From: CAVQZA01 sp963718355 | GTDB taxonomy: Bacteria; Actinomycetota; Thermoleophilia; Gaiellales; Gaiellaceae | NCBI GenBank assembly: GCA_963718355.1 | Contig: CAVQZA010000013.1 | Span: 225,240 to 289,239 of the forward strand | Length of the DNA: 64,000 nt | Reading direction: 5' to 3' | Shown here: positions 7,253-15,703 of the stretch, piece by piece | How the letters are laid out: each line of letters starts with the position of its first letter | Position numbering within the stretch: the first letter of the stretch is position 1 | Translations under genes and position numbers: made by a program | The notes under the pieces: generated by a model | Seen by the model: the letters and a program-made list of their open reading frames with translations, nothing else | Database searches by the model: none | Told to the model about the DNA's origin: nothing

Positions 7253-7906
7253 GTGACCGGCGACCCGACCCTCGAGGAGCTCGTCTCGGTCTTCGTGCAC
7301 GAGCTGAAGACACCGATCGCCGCGGTACAGGGTCTCGCAGCAACACTCGCTCGCTCGCTCGACGAGCTCGACCGCGAGACCGCGCTGCGAATCGCGGTGA
7401 CGCTCGAGCGGAGTGCGCAGCACCTCGGCCAGCTCGTGCGGTCGTTCGAGGCGGGTGGGCTGGTCCTCCACCGGGAGCCCACGAACCTCGCCGAGCTCGT
7501 GCGCGAGACCGTCGAGGAGCTCGGGCCGGTGCTCGCCGGGCGCGTGGTGGGGCTCGAGCTCGTCAACGGCCCGCAGCAGATGCTCGACCGCGTGCGGATC
7601 CGCCAGGTAGTGACGAACCTGCTCTCGAATGTGGCGCGGTACACCCCACCGGGGAGCCCGCTCGAGGTGACGCTGGGAACGGCGGGGGAGACCGTCGTGC
7701 TCGGCGTGCGCGACCACGGGCCGGGAATCCCCGCCGACGAGTCGGAGCGCCTGTTCGAGCGCAGCGCGCGGCTCGCAACCGATGAACAGGGGTCGGGCCT
7801 CGGCCTCTACGTCTCGCGCGAGATCGCGCTGGCCCACGGCGGCGATCTCGTCGCCGAGCAGCCTCCGGGAGGCGGAGCGCTGCTCGTGTTGCGACTCCCC
7901 CTCTGA
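7253..7906 (+). CDS. Soluble sensor histidine kinase
   Basis: 217 residues from GTG 7253 (a TTG at 7244 is the alternative). HisKA helix with H-box VHELKTPIAA near residue 16-25, then an HATPase domain with N-box NLLSNVARYTPP, G1 box DHGPGIP, F-box LFERSAR and G2 box GSGLGLYVS. It autophosphorylates its H-box His using ATP. There is no membrane segment and no sensor domain, so it is a minimal kinase core that must receive its signal from a partner. No response regulator is adjacent. A TACCAT hexamer at 7239-7244 lies 8 bases before the GTG, suggesting a leaderless transcript. Confidence 0.85.
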   Translation: MTGDPTLEELVSVFVHELKTPIAAVQGLAATLARSLDELDRETALRIAVTLERSAQHLGQLVRSFEAGGLVLHREPTNLAELVRETVEELGPVLAGRVVGLELVNGPQQMLDRVRIRQVVTNLLSNVARYTPPGSPLEVTLGTAGETVVLGVRDHGPGIPADESERLFERSARLATDEQGSGLGLYVSREIALAHGGDLVAEQPPGGGALLVLRLPL

Positions 7907-7959
7907 GGGGGTTTTGCAAAGCCGCCGCGAATGAGAGAATCGCCTTCGCGCGCTCCCCG

Positions 7960-8979
7960 ATGCGGAAACTCTTCCTGATCCTGCTGCTCGTCCTCGTGAC
8001 GCCGGCCTCGGCCAGCGCGGCGCAGAGCGTGGGGATCTTCTACTACCCGTGGTTCGGCGTCCCGGCGGTGGACGGCGCCTACCAGCACTGGGGCCAGAAC
8101 AACCATGCCCCGCCGCTCGAACTCGGCACCGCCTTCTACCCGATGCGCGGGCCTTACTCGAGCTCGAGCCAGGCCGTGCTGGACCGCCAGATGGCCGAGA
8201 TCTCGGCGGCGGGCGTCGACGAGGTGATCAGCTCGTGGTGGGGCTGGGGCTCGGCCGAAGATGCGCGCCTGCCGGCGGTGATCGCCGCAGCGAACGCGCA
8301 CGGCCTCGAGGTCGCGGTTCATCTCGAGCCGTATCCGGGGCGCAACCTCGTCTCGCTCGAGGCCGACGTCGAGCACCTCAAGGCGATGGGGATCTACGAG
8401 TTCTACGTCTACGAGCCGCAGGATCTCCCGACTGCCGATTGGAAGACGCTCACCACTGCCGACCCCGACGTGCGCTTCTTCGCGCAGACGGCGCTGCCCG
8501 GCTATGCGGCGGCGGGCGGATTCGCAGGCCTCTACACCTACGACATTCTCGTGTACGGCGGCTCGACGTTCGGGCGGATCTGCTCGGAGGCGCGGGCGCT
8601 CAACCTGCTCTGTGGCCCGTCGGTCGGGCCGGGATTCGACGCCTTCCGGGCCACCGGCGATCCGCGGGTGAAGTCGCGGCGTAACGGCGCGACCTACGAC
8701 GGGATGTGGCGGGCGGCACTCGGCGCGGAGGCCGATTTCGTGACGATCACGAGCTACAACGAGTGGAACGAGGGGACGCAGATCGAGCCGGCTGCTGCCG
8801 CGCGCACGGGCTACGCGGGCTACACGGGCACCTACGGCGTGCGCGGAAACGGCTCGGCGTATGCGTATCTGGCACGCACCGCGTACTGGACGGGCGTCGC
8901 GGCCGATGCCCAGCCGCTCCGAAACACGCCGGCGCACGCCGCCGCCGCTCCACCGCGCTGGCCGCGGCTACGGCGCTAG
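7960..8979 (+). CDS. Secreted glycoside hydrolase family 99-like protein
   Basis: 339 residues with an N-terminal signal peptide (KLFLILLLVLVTPASASA). The mature protein starts VGIFYYPWFG, then HWG, YPMRGPYSSS, AGVDEVISSWWG, HLEPYPGR and ITSYNEWNEGTQIEPA, the expected block order of GH99-like (endo-alpha-mannosidase type) (beta/alpha)8 barrels. Family members act on alpha-mannosides. The precise substrate here is unknown. The C-terminal 25 residues are low-complexity Ala/Pro/Arg and look disordered. The gene's end overlaps the convergent deiminase gene by 12 bases. Confidence 0.8.
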   Translation: MRKLFLILLLVLVTPASASAAQSVGIFYYPWFGVPAVDGAYQHWGQNNHAPPLELGTAFYPMRGPYSSSSQAVLDRQMAEISAAGVDEVISSWWGWGSAEDARLPAVIAAANAHGLEVAVHLEPYPGRNLVSLEADVEHLKAMGIYEFYVYEPQDLPTADWKTLTTADPDVRFFAQTALPGYAAAGGFAGLYTYDILVYGGSTFGRICSEARALNLLCGPSVGPGFDAFRATGDPRVKSRRNGATYDGMWRAALGAEADFVTITSYNEWNEGTQIEPAAAARTGYAGYTGTYGVRGNGSAYAYLARTAYWTGVAADAQPLRNTPAHAAAAPPRWPRLRR

Positions 8980-9960
8980 CACCTCCGCGCTGCAGCCGTG
9001 GACGAGCGCCGCGAGCGGATCGTCGGCGCCGAGCAGCGAGCGATGCGAGAGGTCGACCTTCACGGCGTCCCAGGTCTCGAGCCCGAGCGCCGCAGCGCCC
9101 TCCGCCGAGCCGATGGAAAGCAGCGCCTCGACCGAGAGCACGTTTCGCCTCCCGGCCTGGCGGCGCGCGATTCCCTCGAGCTCGCGCAGCTCCTCGAGCG
9201 GGTCGATGCGCACGTTCGAGTCCGAGCCGATGCAGAGCGGGATTCCGCGGGTCAGCACGCGCTCCACGGGCAGGAAGCCGTCGCCGAGGTTCGCCTCGGT
9301 CGTGGGGCACGCGCAGATCCGTGAGCCGGCCGCCGAGAGCAGGTCGAGCTCATGCCCGTCCGCGTGCGTCGCATGCACGACCGTCGTGTGCGGGCCGAGG
9401 CAGCCGGCGCGGTCGAGCAGCTCGATGGGGCGCACCCCGTGCTCGGCCAGGCACTCCTCGACCTCGCGTGGCTGCTCGTCGGCGTGGACGTGCAGGGGAA
9501 GGCCCTCCACGGCGGCGTAGCGGCCGAGCACCTCGAGCCACGCTTCGGGGCACGCACGGACGGAGTGGGGGGCGACGCCGACCTTCGCGCCGCGCGCGCG
9601 CAGCTCCTCGAGCCCGCGCAGGTAGTCGACGGGCGAGTCCTGACGGAAGCGGGGAAGCCCACCGCGCGCGTATGCCGACAGGAGCAGCACAATCTCGATG
9701 CCCGCCTCCTCGGCCGCATCGAGCGCCGCGTGGGCTTCCGGCAGCCCGAGATAGTGGAACTCGCCGACCGCGGTGTAGCCGGCGGCACGCAGCTCGCGGT
9801 AGGTCTCGACGTACGCCAGGCGGACGTGCTCGGGCGTCTGCCGGTCGGCTTCGGCGAGCATCTCCTCGCGCCAGGCCCAGAAGTCGCCGCCCTCGGTGCG
9901 CCCTCGCAGCGCGCGCTGAAACGCGTGGCAATGGACGTCCACAAACCCGGGCAGCCTCAT
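8968..9960 (-). CDS. HutF-like formimidoylglutamate deiminase / amidohydrolase, short form
   Basis: 330 residues from ATG 9960; a second in-frame ATG lies at 9981. The metal-binding HCHAFQRALRG motif is at the very N terminus, followed by FWAWREEM, GYTAVGEFHYL, HVHADEQ, HATHAD, CPTTEANLGDG and IGSDSNVRIDPLEELR, matching N-formimidoyl-L-glutamate deiminases (HutF/AtzB branch of the amidohydrolase superfamily). Those enzymes are usually about 450 residues, with an N-terminal beta-sandwich formed before the HxH motif. That part is missing here, so either the protein is a compact variant or the substrate differs. No other hut gene is in the window. TAGGAT eight bases before the ATG fits a leaderless start. 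Confidence 0.65.
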   Translation of the reverse strand: MRLPGFVDVHCHAFQRALRGRTEGGDFWAWREEMLAEADRQTPEHVRLAYVETYRELRAAGYTAVGEFHYLGLPEAHAALDAAEEAGIEIVLLLSAYARGGLPRFRQDSPVDYLRGLEELRARGAKVGVAPHSVRACPEAWLEVLGRYAAVEGLPLHVHADEQPREVEECLAEHGVRPIELLDRAGCLGPHTTVVHATHADGHELDLLSAAGSRICACPTTEANLGDGFLPVERVLTRGIPLCIGSDSNVRIDPLEELRELEGIARRQAGRRNVLSVEALLSIGSAEGAAALGLETWDAVKVDLSHRSLLGADDPLAALVHGCSAEVLAP

Positions 9961-9979
9961 GTTCAGCAATCCTATGGTC

Positions 9980-10654
9980 ATGACTCGAGCGATCGCCTAC
10001 GTCCGCACGGCGCCCTTCACCTTCGCGTACCTCGGCGTCCTGCTCGGGACGACCGCGCTGCTGGCGGTCTCGAGCGAGCGCGGCCGGACGATGCTGCTGC
10101 GTGCGAGCAGCACGAACCTGAACCATCTCGGGCATACGCCGCTGCGCGTCCTCGTCACGAGCGCGCTGTGGTTCCAGGGGCTCTCGGTGGCGACCTGGGT
10201 GCTCCTGTTCGTCGTCGTCCTCGCCGCGGTGGAGCAGGCGCTCGGGACGCGGCGCGCGCTCGCGCTCTTCGCGGCAGGTCACGTCGGCGCGACCCTGTTG
10301 ACGGCGCTCGCGCTCTGGATCGGGATTCGCGCCGGAACGTTCAGCCCGCACCTCGACTCCGCTGTCGACGTGGGCGTCAGCTATGGCTTCGTCGCCGCGG
10401 CCGCCGCGTTCACCTTCGTCCTGCCGCGGCGTCTGCGCCTCCCGTACGCAGCAGCGCTCGTCGGCTACCTCGTCTTCCGGCTCGTGGCCGCGCACACCTT
10501 CACGGATGTGGGCCACCTCGTCGCGCTTGCGATCGGCTATGGACTGTGGTGGACAGGGTTCGCCGATCCCCGGCGTGTGCGGTCACGCACTATCCTTGAG
10601 GCGTGTCCGCCCGCGCTCTCTCAGCACCACGCGCACAGCTCCCGAATGCGCTGA
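9980..10654 (+). CDS. Rhomboid-family membrane protein
   Basis: 224 residues from ATG 9980 (an upstream in-frame ATG at 9959 is possible). About six transmembrane segments. The loop after helix 1 has NLNHLGHTPLRVLVTSALW, as in rhomboids. A GVSYG motif supplies the candidate catalytic Ser, and VGHLVALAIGY near the C terminus the candidate His, so intramembrane serine protease activity is plausible. The start is divergent from, and overlaps, the upstream region of the deiminase gene. The 3' end overlaps the next gene by 52 bases. Confidence 0.75.
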   Translation: MTRAIAYVRTAPFTFAYLGVLLGTTALLAVSSERGRTMLLRASSTNLNHLGHTPLRVLVTSALWFQGLSVATWVLLFVVVLAAVEQALGTRRALALFAAGHVGATLLTALALWIGIRAGTFSPHLDSAVDVGVSYGFVAAAAAFTFVLPRRLRLPYAAALVGYLVFRLVAAHTFTDVGHLVALAIGYGLWWTGFADPRRVRSRTILEACPPALSQHHAHSSRMR

Positions 10655-11154
10655 CGATCCTCAGGCTGGCGCTCGTGCCGGTCTTCGCGGTGCTCCTGAT
10701 CCGCTCCGACAACGGACACAGCAACGCCGCCGCGGCCGTCTTCTTCATCGCCGGCGTCACCGACCAGATCGACGGCTACCTCGCGCGACGCTGGCACGTC
10801 GAGTCTCGCTTCGGCGCCGTTGCCGACCCGCTCGCCGACCGGCTGCTGATCGACGTCGCGGTGCTGTTGCTCTGGTGGGACGGCCGGCTGCCGCTGCTCG
10901 GCCTGATCGTGATCCTCGCCCGCGACGTGATTCTCCTCACCGGCGCGAAGCTCCTGCAGCCGCGCGGGCTCGAGGTGAAGGTGAACTTCATCGGCAAGGC
11001 GGCGACCTGGATCCTCTACTTCTCGATCTTCTTCGTGATGGTCACACCCGAAGGCACGCGCTGGCCGCTTGTGTGCTTCTGGAACGGCCTGGGCCTGGCG
11101 ATCGTGGCCGGCCTCCAATACATGCTCACGGCGCGCAAGGAGCTGCGCACATGA
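10603..11154 (+). CDS. CDP-alcohol phosphatidyltransferase (PgsA-like)
   Basis: 183 residues, GTG start inside the rhomboid gene. The family signature D(x)2DG(x)2AR(x)8G(x)3D(x)3D is complete: DQIDGYLARR then FGAVADPLADR (about residues 52-79). Four to five membrane helices. Such enzymes move a phosphatidyl group from CDP-diacylglycerol to an alcohol. Size and sequence favour phosphatidylglycerophosphate synthase, but the alcohol cannot be read from sequence. It overlaps the next gene by 4 bases (ATGA), so they are translationally coupled. Confidence 0.85.
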   Translation: MSARALSAPRAQLPNALTILRLALVPVFAVLLIRSDNGHSNAAAAVFFIAGVTDQIDGYLARRWHVESRFGAVADPLADRLLIDVAVLLLWWDGRLPLLGLIVILARDVILLTGAKLLQPRGLEVKVNFIGKAATWILYFSIFFVMVTPEGTRWPLVCFWNGLGLAIVAGLQYMLTARKELRT

Positions 11155-13679
11155 AGGCGGTGGTGATGGCCGGCGGTGAAGGCACCCGCCTGCGGCCGCT
11201 CACCTCGAACCAGCCCAAGCCGATGGTGCCGATCGTCGGCAAGCCGTGCATGGAGCACATCATCGAGCTCCTCGCAGAGCACGGCCTCAACGAGGTGATC
11301 GTGACCGTCGCGTTCATGCCCCAGGCGATCCGCAGCTACTTCGGCGAGGGCGAGTCGCTCGGCGTGTCGATCGAGTACTCGGTCGAGGAGTCGCCCGCGG
11401 GCACGGCCGGCTCGGTCAAGCTCGCCGAGGAGAAGCTCGACGAGACGTTCCTCGTGATCTCCGGCGACGCTCTCTGCGACATCGACCTCACGCAGCTGAT
11501 CGCCACCCACAAGGAGAAGGGCGCCGCCGTCACGATCGGGCTCAAATCGGTCGACAACCCGCTCGAGTTCGGGATCGTCGTCACCGACGAGGACGGCCGC
11601 GTCGAGCGCTTCCTGGAGAAGCCGTCGTGGGGCCAGGTCTTCTCCGACACGATCAACACCGGGATCTACGTCTGCGAGCCCGAGGTCCTGCGCCACGTGC
11701 CCGCCGACCAGCCATACGACTTCTCGAAGGAGCTCTTCCCGCTGCTGCTCGACATGGGCCGGCCGCTCTACGGCCACGTCTGCGAGGGCTACTGGCAGGA
11801 CATCGGCAACCTCGACCAGTACCGGCAGGCGAACTTCGATGCGCTCGACGAGCGCGTGCGCCTGCGCCTGCCGGGCGTCCGCCTCAGAGGCAACGTCTGG
11901 ATCGGCGACGGCGTCGAGATCGACGACCTCGACGCGATCGAGGGACCGGCATTCGTCGGCAACTACTGCCTCGTCGCCCCGGGCGCCCGCGTCGGCCCGT
12001 ACTCGGTGCTCTCGCCGAGCGTGACCCTGCGCGAGAACGCGCGGACGACACGCTCGGTAATCGACGCGGGCACCTACATCGGCCAGGCCGCGGCGATCGA
12101 AGGCGCCGTGATCGGCCGCTCGTGCGAGATCCGCTCGCATGTGCAGGTCAACGAGGGCGTCGCGATCGGCGACGAGGTGACGATCGGCGCCGAGAGCGTG
12201 ATCGCACCCGGTGTCCGCATCTATCCGAGCAAGGAGATCGAGCGCGGCTCACACGTCCACGAGCACATGATCTGGGAGTCCCGCTCCTCGCCGCGCCTGT
12301 TCGGGATGGCCGGCGTGTCCGGACTCATCAACGTCGACCTGACCCCGGAGGTCGCTGTGCGCCTCGCCGCGGCGTTCGGGAGCGCGCTGAAGCGCGGCGC
12401 GCGCGTCGTCGCGAGCCGCGAGTCGCCGAGCGTCTGCCGCGTGATCAAGCGCGCGATGCTGTCCGGCCTCGCCTCGGCCGGAGTCGACGTGGCCGATCTC
12501 CGCGTGCTCCCGGCCGCGGTGGGGCGCCACCTGCTGACCACCGAGGGCTTCGACGCGGGCTTCCACGTCGGCATGAGCGCCGCCGACCCGGAGGTCGTCC
12601 AGATCTACTTCTTCGAGCCGCCCGGGATCCAGCTGACCCCCGAGCTGCAGAAGGAGATCGAGAAGCACTTCTCGCGCGGTGAGCTGCGCCGTGTCGCCGC
12701 CGGGCAGGTCGGTGAGATCGAGTATCCGGCGCGGGTGCGCGAGACGTACGCCTCGGACCTCCTCGGCACACTCGAGGTCGACGCGATCAGGATGCGTGGG
12801 TTCCGGGTCGTCGTCGACTACGGCTACTCCGCGGCGTCCTACGTGCTGCCGCTCGTCTTCGGCCCGCTCGGCGTCGACGTGGTCGCCTCGCATGCGTTCT
12901 CGACGAGCCGCCGGCAGTCCGACCAGACGCTGCTGGAGGAGTCGCTGGCCCAGGCGAAGCGGCTCGTCCCGGCGGTCGGCGCCGATCTCGGCGCGGTCTT
13001 CGACCTTGCCGGCGAGCGGCTCTACCTGATCGACGAGAACGGGCGGGAGGTTCCACCCGAGCAGACGCTCCTCCTGTTTGTGAAGCTGATCGGCCAGAGC
13101 GGCCGCATCGGCAAGGTGGCGGTGCCGGTGACCGCCACGAGCCTCGTCGACCGCCTCGTCCAGGGGACGGGTCTCGAGGTCGTGCGCACCGCGCACTCGC
13201 TGGCCGACCTCACCAAGTCGGCGGCCGAAGAGGGAGTCGTCTTCGCGGGCGCGACCGGCGGCGGCTACGTCTTCCCGACGTTCCTGCCTGCATACGACGC
13301 CGTCGCCGCGCTCAGCAACCTCCTCCAGCTGCTCGCGACGGTCGGGCATGACGTCTCCGAGCTCGTCGCCGAGCTGCCCGTCTCGCCCCTCCTGCACCGC
13401 GAGCTGCCGTGCCCGTGGGCGATGAAGGGCGTCGTGATGCGCGTTCTCAACGAGAAGCTGGCCGATCGCGAGGTCGACCTGCTCGACGGGATCAAGGTCT
13501 TCGACGAGCGCGGCTGGATGCAGGCGCTGCCCGACCCGGACGAGCCCGTGCTCCATCTCTACGCCGAGGGCCGCGACGGCGAGGCGACGGCGGCACTCGA
13601 GGCGGAGCTGCGCGGGCTTGTGGACGAGATTCTCCAGGGCGACGAGGCAGGAGCCCGCAACGTGAAAGCTAAAGTATAG
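11151..13679 (+). CDS. Sugar-1-phosphate nucleotidyltransferase fused to phosphomannomutase-like domain
   Basis: 842 residues. Residues 1-235 are a nucleotidyltransferase (MAGGEGTRLRPLT, QPKPMVPI, ISGDALCDID), about 245-375 a left-handed beta-helix of hexapeptide repeats (IGDGVEIDD, IGRSCEIRS), and about 385-830 a phosphohexomutase fold. Similar fusions are annotated as mannose-1-phosphate guanylyltransferases in actinobacteria. The mutase part has lost key residues: the TASHNP loop aligns with GMSAADP (Ser kept, His/Asn lost), and the metal loop DGDADR aligns with DLAGER. So the mutase half is probably inactive or regulatory. GDP-mannose supply for lipid or wall glycans is a reasonable inference. 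Confidence 0.85.
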   Translation: MKAVVMAGGEGTRLRPLTSNQPKPMVPIVGKPCMEHIIELLAEHGLNEVIVTVAFMPQAIRSYFGEGESLGVSIEYSVEESPAGTAGSVKLAEEKLDETFLVISGDALCDIDLTQLIATHKEKGAAVTIGLKSVDNPLEFGIVVTDEDGRVERFLEKPSWGQVFSDTINTGIYVCEPEVLRHVPADQPYDFSKELFPLLLDMGRPLYGHVCEGYWQDIGNLDQYRQANFDALDERVRLRLPGVRLRGNVWIGDGVEIDDLDAIEGPAFVGNYCLVAPGARVGPYSVLSPSVTLRENARTTRSVIDAGTYIGQAAAIEGAVIGRSCEIRSHVQVNEGVAIGDEVTIGAESVIAPGVRIYPSKEIERGSHVHEHMIWESRSSPRLFGMAGVSGLINVDLTPEVAVRLAAAFGSALKRGARVVASRESPSVCRVIKRAMLSGLASAGVDVADLRVLPAAVGRHLLTTEGFDAGFHVGMSAADPEVVQIYFFEPPGIQLTPELQKEIEKHFSRGELRRVAAGQVGEIEYPARVRETYASDLLGTLEVDAIRMRGFRVVVDYGYSAASYVLPLVFGPLGVDVVASHAFSTSRRQSDQTLLEESLAQAKRLVPAVGADLGAVFDLAGERLYLIDENGREVPPEQTLLLFVKLIGQSGRIGKVAVPVTATSLVDRLVQGTGLEVVRTAHSLADLTKSAAEEGVVFAGATGGGYVFPTFLPAYDAVAALSNLLQLLATVGHDVSELVAELPVSPLLHRELPCPWAMKGVVMRVLNEKLADREVDLLDGIKVFDERGWMQALPDPDEPVLHLYAEGRDGEATAALEAELRGLVDEILQGDEAGARNVKAKV

Positions 13680-13680
13680 G

Positions 13681-13709
13681 TTGACCCTTTCGGAGCCTGC
13701 TGCTTTACT
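13681..13709 (+). promoter_or_regulatory. Putative promoter of the rsiG-like/FHA/merR/apt operon
   Basis: TTGACC (13681-13686) starts directly after the preceding stop codon and is 17 bases from TTTACT (13704-13709). The leader to the GTG at 13745 would be about 30 bases and contains GAAAGG. Confidence 0.5.
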
Positions 13710-13744
13710 GCGGAAGGCCCACCAATCCGACGAAAGGCGTGCCC

Positions 13745-13993
13745 GTGGACATGGAACCGCTCCCCGACCTTGCAACGATCTCCGACGACGACCTGAAGCA
13801 GCTGATCGAGGACCTCAAGCACGAGGAGGGCGAGGTCTCGTACCGCCGCCGCATCCTGCACGGGAAGATCGACATTCTCCGCGCCGAGCTCGTGGCACGG
13901 CTCCAGAAGACGGGGGGCCGCAGCGTGCTCGACCAGGTCGATGTCGAGTCGCTCACGGACATCCTCACCGCGAAGGCCGCGCCACCCTCGTGA
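13745..13993 (+). CDS. RsiG-like c-di-GMP-binding anti-sigma protein (single motif)
   Basis: 82 residues from GTG 13745, which is 7 bases after GAAAGG (GTG 13739 is too close to it). Two helices: LPDLATISDDDLKQLIEDL, then the helix carrying E28-x3-S32-x2-R35-x3-H39-x3-D43. RsiG, the anti-sigma factor of WhiG in Streptomyces, binds c-di-GMP through two copies of E(x)3S(x)2R(x)3Q(x)3D; shorter single-motif homologues that act as dimers are known from Rubrobacter. This protein has one motif with His at the Gln position. The family call is strong; c-di-GMP binding and the sigma partner are inference. It is often annotated as aerial mycelium formation protein. It overlaps the next gene by 4 bases. 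Confidence 0.7.
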   Translation: MDMEPLPDLATISDDDLKQLIEDLKHEEGEVSYRRRILHGKIDILRAELVARLQKTGGRSVLDQVDVESLTDILTAKAAPPS

Positions 13994-14454
13994 GCCACGT
14001 CTACTGCCCGGAATGCGGCTTCCAGAACCCGGAGGCCGCGAACTACTGCTCGAAGTGCGGCACGCTGCTCGTCGCAGACGAGCCTGCGGAGACGACGCTC
14101 GTCTTCGCGCTCGAGGACGGCGAGGACGAGCTCGACGCTGCGGTGGACGCCGACGAGGTGAACGGCCCGACGCTGGTCGTCCGGGCCGGCGGCGGCAGGG
14201 CGGGGGAGACGTTTCATCCCGCAGGCGAGCTCACGACGGTGGGCCGCTCGCCCGACTGCGAGATCTTCCTCGACGACGTCACGGTGTCCCGCCGGCATGC
14301 CGCGGTGAAGCGCCAGGGCGACGGCTTCACAGTCGACGACCTCGGCAGCCTCAACGGAACCTTCCTCAACCGCCGCCGGATCGACTCCGCGCCCCTGGAG
14401 GACGGGGACGAGCTGCAGATCGGCAAGTACAGGCTGACCTTCCTGGTGCGATGA
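13990..14454 (+). CDS. Zinc-ribbon FHA-domain protein (GarA-like context)
   Basis: 154 residues, GTG start in a GTGA overlap. The N terminus has a zinc ribbon (CPECG ... YCSKCG, residues 6-24), a linker rich in Asp/Glu follows (about 30-58), then an FHA domain with VGRSPDCEI, SRRHAAV and LGSLNGTFLNRR. FHA domains bind phosphothreonine. In mycobacteria the FHA protein GarA lies directly upstream of a MerR/FtsR regulator, the same order as here. GarA itself lacks a zinc ribbon, so this is a relative by context rather than a certain orthologue. Confidence 0.8.
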   Translation: MSHVYCPECGFQNPEAANYCSKCGTLLVADEPAETTLVFALEDGEDELDAAVDADEVNGPTLVVRAGGGRAGETFHPAGELTTVGRSPDCEIFLDDVTVSRRHAAVKRQGDGFTVDDLGSLNGTFLNRRRIDSAPLEDGDELQIGKYRLTFLVR

Positions 14455-15152
14455 CGACCGCGACCGAAGCCACCAACGAGCGCCGCGCGCGCCTCTCGAC
14501 GATCGGAGCCGTCTGCCGGCGCCTGAAGCCGGAGTTCACCGACATCTCGATCTCGAAAATCCGCTACCTCGAGGATCAGGGCCTCTTGACGCCGCGGCGC
14601 ACCCAGGGCGGCTACCGGCTCTTCAGCGAGGAGGACATCGAGCGCCTCGAGACGATCCTGCGACTCCAGCGTGACGAGTTCCTGCCGCTGCGCGTGATCC
14701 GCCAGGAGCTGGCCGCTCCGGGGACGACGAAGGAGCGCCGCAGGCGCCGCCCGGCCGGGCTCGCCGAGCACGAGGACGAGCTCGACCTCGCCACGCTGTG
14801 CGAGCGCGCAGGGATCACCGCCGACCAGGCGCGCGAGCTCGAGGAGTTCGGGCTTCTCTCGCCGCGGGTCGAGGGGGGCGAGCGCCTCTACCGGGAGACC
14901 GACGCCGAGATCGCAACCGCGAGTGGGGGGTTGGCGCGCTTCGGAATCGCGCCGCGCCATCTTCGCGCCTTCCGTTCCGCCGCCGACCGCGAGGTCGCGC
15001 TGCTGGAGCAGCTGATCGCGCCGTCGCTGCGCTCGCGCAATCCCGAGCGCCGCCAGTCGGGCCTCGAAGACCTGCAGGCGCTCGCCGGGCTGGCGCAGGA
15101 GCTCTCGCAGCTGCTCTTCTGGCGCGACGTCCGCGATCTGGCCTCGAAGTGA
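14451..15152 (+). CDS. MerR-family regulator (FtsR-like)
   Basis: 233 residues, ATGA overlap with the FHA gene. Residues about 12-85 are a MerR winged helix (DISISKIRYLEDQGLLTPRR then GYRLFSEEDIERL). A second, weaker MerR-like helix-turn-helix lies at about 112-150 (LCERAGITADQARELEEFGL), followed by a helical C terminus. The double arrangement and position after an FHA gene match FtsR of corynebacteria and its mycobacterial counterpart, which regulates cell-division genes. The regulatory target here is not visible. It overlaps apt by 4 bases. Confidence 0.75.
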   Translation: MTTATEATNERRARLSTIGAVCRRLKPEFTDISISKIRYLEDQGLLTPRRTQGGYRLFSEEDIERLETILRLQRDEFLPLRVIRQELAAPGTTKERRRRRPAGLAEHEDELDLATLCERAGITADQARELEEFGLLSPRVEGGERLYRETDAEIATASGGLARFGIAPRHLRAFRSAADREVALLEQLIAPSLRSRNPERRQSGLEDLQALAGLAQELSQLLFWRDVRDLASK

Positions 15153-15670
15153 GCACGGTCGATCTCGCCTCGAAGATCCGGGATGTTCCGGACTTCCCTC
15201 AGCCCGGCATCGTCTTCAAGGACATCATGCCGCTGCTCGCCGACGGCGAGGCGCTCCGTGTGGCGGTCGAACAGCTTGCGGAGTGGGCGGAACCGCGCAA
15301 GCCCGACATCGTGCTCGGCGCGGAGGCCCGCGGCTACATCACGGGCGGCGCGCTCGCCTGCCGGCTCGGCTGCGGCTTCATCGCGGCGCGCAAGCCCGGC
15401 AAGCTGCCGTGGAACACGGTCGCGGTGAAGTACGCGCTCGAGTACGGCTTCGACACGCTCGAGCTGCACGCCGATGCGATCGTCGCGGGCCAGCGCGTGC
15501 TGATCCACGACGACGTGCTCGCCACCGGCGGCACCGCGAAGGCGACGGTCGATCTCGTCCAGCAGCTCGGCGGCGTGGTCGTCGGCCTGCCGTTCCTGAT
15601 CGAGCTCGAGTTCCTGAACGGACGCGAGCGGCTCCAGGGCCACGACGTCTTCTCGCTGATCCAGTACTAA
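15149..15670 (+). CDS. apt: Adenine phosphoribosyltransferase
   Basis: 173 residues, GTG start in a GTGA overlap. It converts adenine and PRPP to AMP. Visible marks: IRDVPDFPQPGIVFKDIMPL at the N terminus (typical APRT), GAEARGYITG, FIAARKPGKLPW hood region, and the PRPP loop VLIHDDVLATGGTAKA. Length is normal. It ends the four-gene run and would salvage adenine, perhaps together with the nucleoside transporter and nucleoside hydrolase encoded further along the window. Confidence 0.95.
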   Translation: MSTVDLASKIRDVPDFPQPGIVFKDIMPLLADGEALRVAVEQLAEWAEPRKPDIVLGAEARGYITGGALACRLGCGFIAARKPGKLPWNTVAVKYALEYGFDTLELHADAIVAGQRVLIHDDVLATGGTAKATVDLVQQLGGVVVGLPFLIELEFLNGRERLQGHDVFSLIQY

Positions 15671-15703
15671 GCAGCCGTCCGCCCGGGCCGATATATGTAG
15701 CGA

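Noticed and set aside
9350..10600. Long Arg-rich ORFs on both strands over the deiminase and rhomboid genes
   Set aside because: Composition is typical of high-GC shadow frames, and true protein families occupy the other frames.
10383..11150. Extending the nucleotidyltransferase protein by 256 residues upstream
   Set aside because: The extension is an Arg/Ser/Pro-rich shadow of the rhomboid and phosphatidyltransferase genes. The family N terminus is KAVVMAGGEGTRLRPLT at 11151.
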